Origin: AP-15 sp963701815
GTDB lineage: Bacteria > Pseudomonadota > Alphaproteobacteria > ATCC43930 > CGMCC-115725
Length of the DNA stretch: 64,000 nt
Assembly: GCA_963701815.1 (NCBI GenBank)
Contig: CAVPBN010000050.1
Location: 62,001 to 126,000 of the forward strand
Direction of reading: 5' to 3'
Below the pieces are notes generated by a model. It searched no databases, had not been told where the DNA came from, and was given only the letters and a program-made list of their open reading frames with translations. Position 1 is the first letter of the stretch, and each line of letters begins with the position of its first letter. Positions 59,539 to 64,000 of this stretch are shown piece after piece. The position numbers and the translations under genes are program-made.

Positions 59539-60669
59539 TCACAGATAGCAGGTGCCGTCGACGCACAGCGGCTCGACCCCCGGCCGCGCGCCGCTCTCGA
59601 TGCCGCGCAGCACCGGGGCGGACATGTGACCCCAGCCCGGGATGAAGGCGGAGAACCGGCCGGCCTCGCCGCCGACGACAAACAGATGAATGTGGTCGGG
59701 GCTCGGCACCACCGGAATGCGCGAACCGGGCTCGCGCCTGTACCAGCGCGGCAGGTTGCGGTTGTAGATCTTGCCGTAGCGCCCGTCGAAGGTCAGGTCG
59801 GAAAAGAGATTGTAGGCGTTCATGTGCAGATAGCTCTTTACATCGTGCCGGGTCCAGCCGTTGCCGGCGATCGTACGCGCATGCTCGGGCCCGATGATCA
59901 CCGCGCAATGGCCGCTCGAGACGGCGTTGTTGTTGGCGATCGTGCTCATTGCCGAGGCGATGCTGTCGAGGATGCCCCGCGCATCGTTGGCGACATGGTT
60001 GGTGACGCTGTGCGGCGGCTCGGCGGCCAGCACGAAGACCGTCGAATCCGCTGCATCGAAACCCTTCTCGACATGGTAGGGCGCCCACGGGCTGGCCGCC
60101 TCGTTTTCGGCGACGCAATAGCTGTATTTGCCGGGATGGCCCAGCGTGCTCTTGTCGAGATCGCCCGGCCGGCCGCCGCCGACATTGAGCAACACCAGCC
60201 GCAACGCCCGGCCGATCGTCGCATTGGCCCGGTTGCCCGAGCCGAAGGCGTTGCAATCGCCGTTCATGCCGATCGCCCGCGCGATGGGGCCGTTGACGAT
60301 CAACAGCGGCGCCGCCATGTGCGTCGTCGCCTGCACCCCGTTGAGGTTGAAGGCCTTCGCGGTCAGCGCCAGCATCGCCGCCCGCACGACCGGGGCGTAA
60401 TCGGGCTTGCAGCCGGCCATCACCATGTTGATCGCCAGCACCTCGCGGGTCAGGCTGCCGTGGCGCGGCGGCACCTTGCACTCGACGAGATCGGGCATGC
60501 CGCCCAACGCCGCGACAACCGCGTCGACCCGCTCGCGGGTCGGCGGCACCACCGGCAGGCCGTCGGTCCAGCCCTGTTCGAAATACCATTCGACGAGGTC
60601 GGTCCCCGCCGGCACGCGCAGAATGTTCGACGCCGCCGTTGCGGAGAGGCCCGCTGATGTCTGCGCCAT
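59539..60669 (-). CDS. Conserved protein of unknown function, partner of the UGSC protein
   Basis: A 376-residue soluble protein. Notable conserved-looking stretches are WYFEQGWTDGLPVVPPTRER at the N-terminus, INMVMAGCKPDYAPVVRAAM, GPIARAIGMNGDCNAFGSGN and GHCAVIIGPEHARTIAGNGW. The C-terminal tail is CVDGTCYL. Cysteines occur in GCKPDY, GDCNAF and the terminal CVDGTC pair. I do not recognise a named domain. It ends 23 bases before the candidate selenoprotein on the same strand, so the two are probably co-transcribed and may form one enzyme. Confidence 0.75.
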   Translation of the reverse strand: MAQTSAGLSATAASNILRVPAGTDLVEWYFEQGWTDGLPVVPPTRERVDAVVAALGGMPDLVECKVPPRHGSLTREVLAINMVMAGCKPDYAPVVRAAMLALTAKAFNLNGVQATTHMAAPLLIVNGPIARAIGMNGDCNAFGSGNRANATIGRALRLVLLNVGGGRPGDLDKSTLGHPGKYSYCVAENEAASPWAPYHVEKGFDAADSTVFVLAAEPPHSVTNHVANDARGILDSIASAMSTIANNNAVSSGHCAVIIGPEHARTIAGNGWTRHDVKSYLHMNAYNLFSDLTFDGRYGKIYNRNLPRWYRREPGSRIPVVPSPDHIHLFVVGGEAGRFSAFIPGWGHMSAPVLRGIESGARPGVEPLCVDGTCYL

Positions 60670-60743
60670 GCCTACCTCCCGATCCGCCTTACTCCCGGCG
60701 ATGGGCCGGCGCCAATCCCAAGGCCGAGCGGCGGGGGCCGCCG

Positions 60744-61607
60744 TCAATGGGCGATCAGGATCGGTATCTCGGCGCCTTCCAGCGCACGGCGGGTGAAGCC
60801 GCCGAAGATCCACTCGCGCAGCCGACTGTGACCATAGCCGCCCATTACCAGCAGCGCGCCGATTTCGCTCGCGGCGGCCAGCAGCGTATCCGGAGCGCCG
60901 TGCGGGCCGGGCGGTAGATATCGAGCCGAGACCTCCGGGCCATGCCGGCGAAGCGCCGCGCTCAGCAGGGGGTCTTCGCCACTTGCCGCTGCATCGTCTT
61001 CGGCGACGGTCAGGATCGCGACGTGCCGGGCGGCCGACAGCAGCGGCATCGCCGCGGTGACGGCGCGGGCGGCTTCGCGCGTCGGCTTCCAGGCGATGGC
61101 GACGGTCTCGGGCAGGACCGCCATCGGCGTGGGCGCCGTGATCAACAGCGGGCGGCCGCTGTCGAGCAGCACCGCTTCGATCGTTTCGAGCGGCAAGCCT
61201 TCGCCGTCGTGCGGGCGGCCGACGACGATCAGATCGGCGGTGCGGCCATATTCGGTCAGGAGCTCCGGCTCGGACCCGACCCGCAGCAACCATGTCGCCG
61301 ACGGACTCGGTTGGTCCGGCGGCGCATCGCCGAGGGCCACCCCTTCGCCACGGCAAAAGCTCTCGACCCGCTGTCTTGCCCGCTCTTCGCGCGCCGTCGC
61401 GCCGCGGTCGATGGTCTCGGTCAGACCGCCGAGCATCGCCGGGCCGCCGGCATCGGTCGTCATCGCGACCGCGAGCGCGGCGGCGTCGATCCGCACATGC
61501 AGGAACTCGAGATGCGCCGCAAACCGCTTCGCCACCGTCAGAGCCGAGGCAAAAGCCACCTCGTCGCCGTCGCTGCCGGTCGCTGGGACCAGGATGGTCT
61601 TGAACAT
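60744..61607 (-). CDS. Universal stress protein, tandem UspA-type
   Basis: A 287-residue protein made of two UspA folds. The first begins FKTILVPATGSDGDEVAFAS and ends near DLIVVGRPHDGEG. The second ends LLVMGGYGHSRLREWIFGG, the ATP-binding G-x9-G(S/T) type motif. Such proteins respond to respiratory or oxidative stress. The start MFKTILV at 61607 follows a GGAGAT site. An operator-like palindrome lies about 80 bases upstream. Confidence 0.9.
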   Translation of the reverse strand: MFKTILVPATGSDGDEVAFASALTVAKRFAAHLEFLHVRIDAAALAVAMTTDAGGPAMLGGLTETIDRGATAREERARQRVESFCRGEGVALGDAPPDQPSPSATWLLRVGSEPELLTEYGRTADLIVVGRPHDGEGLPLETIEAVLLDSGRPLLITAPTPMAVLPETVAIAWKPTREAARAVTAAMPLLSAARHVAILTVAEDDAAASGEDPLLSAALRRHGPEVSARYLPPGPHGAPDTLLAAASEIGALLVMGGYGHSRLREWIFGGFTRRALEGAEIPILIAH

Positions 61608-61683
61608 CGGATCTCCTTCGCCGCCGCGACGCCGGCTCGGCGGCCGCATCCACGGCCTGAGCGCTGAGTATTGATTTATGCGT

Positions 61684-61700
61684 ATCGATCAATGATCGAT
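61684..61700. promoter_or_regulatory. Palindrome between usp and DUF4239 genes
   Basis: ATCGATCA and TGATCGAT form a perfect inverted repeat around a single A. TTGAT at 61670 and TATCGATCAAT overlap it. It lies in the 218-base divergent gap and could bind a dimeric regulator serving either gene. Confidence 0.4.
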
Positions 61701-61825
61701 GAGCGGTTTGCGGGACGCAAGGGGGATGAAGTTTCTGCCGCAACCGGTTGGCCGGATGGAGCCAGCCCGGCAACGGCAGGACCGGCTCGATCTCGGCAGG
61801 TGGAACAACGGGGGAAGACGCATCT

Positions 61826-62629
61826 GTGAGCGAGCTCTGGGACGCCTTGGCCCTGATGTTGATCCTGATCGCGGGCACGGCCCTGGGTGTCGCGGTGCGG
61901 CCGCTTTTGTCCGAGCATCACCGCAGCCGGGAGACGACCGACCTGATCCAACTGGTGATCACCATGCTGGTGACCTTCGCCGCGTTGGTGCTGGGTCTGT
62001 TGACCAGCTCGGTCAAGGCGTCGTTCGACGGTGTCGACAGCGATTTGAGAGGCTTCGCCGTCCAATTGATCCAGCTCGACCGGACGCTGCGGCAATACGG
62101 AGACGAGGCCGGCCCGGCGCGGGCGCTGCTGCGCAGCTATGCCGCAGCTGCGATCGCCACGACCTGGACCGGCGAGCCGCCGCCGGCGGGCTATCGTTAT
62201 TCCGAGACGGCGGCGACGCCATCCGTGCCGGGTTCGATCGAATCGCCGGGCCTCGGCGACGTACTGACCCGGATCGAGATCGAGTTGCGCAAACTCGATC
62301 TGCAGGACCCGGCCCATCGTCGGCTGGCGCTGACCTGCCTCAATCAGTACGAGAGCCTGGCGCGTTTGCGCTGGAAGCTGATCGAGGAAGCCTACAGCTC
62401 GATCTCGCTGCCGTTCTCCGCCGTGCTCGCTTTCTGGCTGGTGATCGTCTTCGCCAGCTTCGGGCTGAGCGCGCCGCGCAATGCGCTCTCTTATGTCACG
62501 ATCCTCCTCGGGGCCTTGTCGATCGCCTCGGTAATCTTCGTGATATTGGATCTGAACACTCCGTTCAGCGGGATATTCATGGTGTCGAGCCAGCCGATGC
62601 GCGATGCTTTGACCGAGCTCAGCCGCTGA
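61826..62629 (+). CDS. DUF4239 (bestrophin-like) membrane protein
   Basis: A 267-residue protein with two N-terminal helices (LALMLILIAGTALGVAV, LVITMLVTFAALVLGLLTSS) and two C-terminal helices (VLAFWLVIVFASFGL, VTILLGALSIASVIFVILDL) around a soluble middle. This is the DUF4239 layout, possibly related to bestrophin channels. Transport function is unproven. The GTG at 61826 was preferred because GGGGGAAG precedes it; an upstream start at 61748 adds a non-conserved stretch. Confidence 0.82.
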   Translation: MSELWDALALMLILIAGTALGVAVRPLLSEHHRSRETTDLIQLVITMLVTFAALVLGLLTSSVKASFDGVDSDLRGFAVQLIQLDRTLRQYGDEAGPARALLRSYAAAAIATTWTGEPPPAGYRYSETAATPSVPGSIESPGLGDVLTRIEIELRKLDLQDPAHRRLALTCLNQYESLARLRWKLIEEAYSSISLPFSAVLAFWLVIVFASFGLSAPRNALSYVTILLGALSIASVIFVILDLNTPFSGIFMVSSQPMRDALTELSR

Positions 62630-62679
62630 CGATACTACCCGCTGCGGCATGATGGGCCGCGAACAGGCGCGGAGGATCC

Positions 62680-63891
62680 ATGGCCAATTACCGCACTCTC
62701 GACGACCTCGATGTCCGCGGCAAACGCGTACTGGTGCGCGCCGATCTCAACGTGCCGGTCAGGAACGGCGAAGTCGCCGATGCGACGCGCATCGAACGCC
62801 TGGCGCCGACGATCGAGACCCTGCTCGACCGGGGCGCCAAAGTGGTGCTGATGTCGCATTTCGGCCGCCCCGACGGCAAGCCGGACCCGGCCTATACCTT
62901 GCGGCCGGTGCTGGCGCCGCTGCGGCAGGCGCTCGGCGGGCGGGCGGTGGCCTTCGCCGCGGATTGCGTCGGCGAGGCGGCCCGGCAGGTCGTCGACGCG
63001 CTGCGGCCGGGACAGGTGGCGCTCCTCGAAAATCTGCGTTTTCATCCTGGCGAAGAGGCGAACTCGCCGGAGTTCGCGCAGGCCCTCGCCGCCCTCGGCG
63101 ATGTCTATGTCGACGACGCCTTTTCGGCTGCGCACCGCGCGCACGCCTCGATCGCGGCCCTCCCGCATCTGCTGCCGGCCGCCGCCGGCAAACTGATGGA
63201 GGCCGAGCTCCAGGCGCTCTCCGCCGCACTCGAAAACCCGGCGCGGCCGGTGCTGGCGCTGATCGGCGGCGCCAAGGTGTCGACCAAGCTCGACCTGCTG
63301 CATTTCCTGGTCGGCAAGGTCGATTTTCTCGCGATCGGCGGGGCGATGGCCAATACCCTGCTGTTCGCCCAAGGCCGGGAGGTCGGGCGATCATTGTGCG
63401 AGCGCGACATGGCCGATAATGCGCGCCGGCTGCTCGCTCTGGCCGGCGAGCATGGCTGCCGGGTGATCCTGCCCGAGGACGCCGTCGTTGCCGCCGAACT
63501 CAGGCCCGGCTCGGCGGCGCAGACCGTGGCGATCGACAGGGTCCCGCGCGATATGATGATTCTCGACATCGGTCCGGCCACCGTCGCCCGCATCGGCGAT
63601 GCCCTCGATGCTGCGCGCGTCCTCGTCTGGAACGGGCCGCTCGGCGCGTTCGAGACCAGCCCGTTCGACCAGGGCACCAATGCGGTGGCGAAGAAGGTCG
63701 CCGCGCTGACCCGGTCCGGCCGGTTGCTCAGCGTCGCCGGCGGCGGCGACACGGTCGCAGCGCTCGCCGGGGCCGGCCTCGGCGACGCGCTCTCCTATGT
63801 CTCGACGGCGGGCGGCGCGTTTCTCGAATGGCTCGAAGGCCGCGAATTACCCGGCGTTGCCGCTCTGACGGCGGCCGCATCGGCGGGGTGA
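62680..63891 (+). CDS. pgk: Phosphoglycerate kinase
   Basis: A 403-residue cytoplasmic enzyme making ATP and 3-phosphoglycerate in glycolysis (reversed in gluconeogenesis). Motifs: RVLVRADLNVPVRNGEVAD, VLMSHFGRPDGKPDP, ENLRFHPGEEANSPEFAQAL and VYVDDAFSAAHRAHAS. GGAKVSTKLDLL and the ATP-site VWNGPLGAFETSPFD with SVAGGGDTVAAL complete the set. Full length and intact; GCGGAGG precedes the ATG. Confidence 0.96.
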   Translation: MANYRTLDDLDVRGKRVLVRADLNVPVRNGEVADATRIERLAPTIETLLDRGAKVVLMSHFGRPDGKPDPAYTLRPVLAPLRQALGGRAVAFAADCVGEAARQVVDALRPGQVALLENLRFHPGEEANSPEFAQALAALGDVYVDDAFSAAHRAHASIAALPHLLPAAAGKLMEAELQALSAALENPARPVLALIGGAKVSTKLDLLHFLVGKVDFLAIGGAMANTLLFAQGREVGRSLCERDMADNARRLLALAGEHGCRVILPEDAVVAAELRPGSAAQTVAIDRVPRDMMILDIGPATVARIGDALDAARVLVWNGPLGAFETSPFDQGTNAVAKKVAALTRSGRLLSVAGGGDTVAALAGAGLGDALSYVSTAGGAFLEWLEGRELPGVAALTAAASAG

Positions 63892-63938
63892 TCCCGGCGC
63901 CGGCGCGGCGGCTGCTGCCGTCCGACAGGAGAAGTTTC

Positions 63939-64000
63939 ATGAAAACCGCCGACATCATGTCCCGCGACGTCGTCAGCATCGGGCGCGGGGCGACATTGCG
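63939..64000 (+). CDS. CBS-domain protein (partial, cut by window end)
   Basis: The first 20 codons read MKTADIMSRDVVSIGRGATL, the typical beginning of a CBS domain that binds adenosyl ligands. AGGAGAAG lies just upstream of the ATG. The rest is outside the window, so partner domains are unknown. Confidence 0.8.
   Translation, partial: MKTADIMSRDVVSIGRGATL

Overview
The window is high-GC DNA (roughly two-thirds G+C) from an alphaproteobacterium, most likely a Rhodospirillales-type organism. The taxon is inferred from gene order, not from a marker gene: rnd-kdsD-lptC-lptA-lptB-rpoN-hpf-ptsN, petABC beside trmL-hemF, and hsp20 followed by a DUF1150 gene are all typical alphaproteobacterial neighbourhoods. 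An important caveat is that about thirty single-base frameshifts split otherwise conserved genes (rpoN, hemF, ugpA/E, cas3, cas8c, boxC and others). Nearly all are repaired by removing one base, so most look like insertion-type assembly errors and not true pseudogenes.

Layout. 1-5.6 kb, minus strand: a PLP aminotransferase (cut by the window edge), gamma-glutamyltransferase, gentisate 1,2-dioxygenase, an aromatic-acid MFS transporter and a DapA-family aldolase/lyase. 5.7-10.4 kb: aerobic benzoyl-CoA (box) pathway with boxB and boxC divergent from benzoate-CoA ligase. 10.5-14.5 kb: a phosphoribosyltransferase-HAD fusion, an NMT1-type substrate-binding protein, mntP and a polysaccharide-export lipoprotein. 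15-18.4 kb: prs, rplY, pth and ychF. 18.5-21.4 kb: a VOC protein and the methylthioadenosine salvage pair mtnP-mtnA. 21.4-25.5 kb: cytochrome bc1 (petA-petB-petC), trmL and hemF.

25.6-35.3 kb is a complete type I-C CRISPR-Cas locus (cas3, cas5c, cas8c, cas7c, cas4, cas1, cas2) with an array of 25 clear repeats plus one degenerate terminal repeat. cas5c and cas8c read as one continuous frame. The upstream neighbour hemF lacks its usual C-terminus exactly where the locus begins.

35.3-44.9 kb: a Tim44-like protein, hsp20 and DUF1150, ptsN-hpf-rpoN-lptB-lptA-lptC-kdsD-rnd (nitrogen-PTS, sigma-54 and LPS transport), then tRNA-Leu(CAG). 45-49 kb: an alcohol-dehydrogenase remnant, an NDUFA9-like protein, cyclophilin, AmpG and a YgjP-type metallopeptidase. 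49-53.3 kb: a ugpB-ugpA-ugpE sugar-phosphate importer interrupted by an unrelated substrate-binding gene and lacking an ATPase. 53.3-58.6 kb: a serine hydrolase, a Phd/PIN toxin-antitoxin pair, cobB, a carboxymuconolactone-decarboxylase-like protein, a nitroreductase and a lytic transglycosylase.

58.9-60.7 kb holds the most unusual item: a gene whose conserved redox motif reads TGA-Gly-Ser-Cys, with a hairpin straight after the TGA. It is a candidate selenoprotein, partnered with a conserved protein of unknown function. 60.7-64 kb: a universal stress protein, a DUF4239 membrane protein, pgk and the start of a CBS-domain gene.
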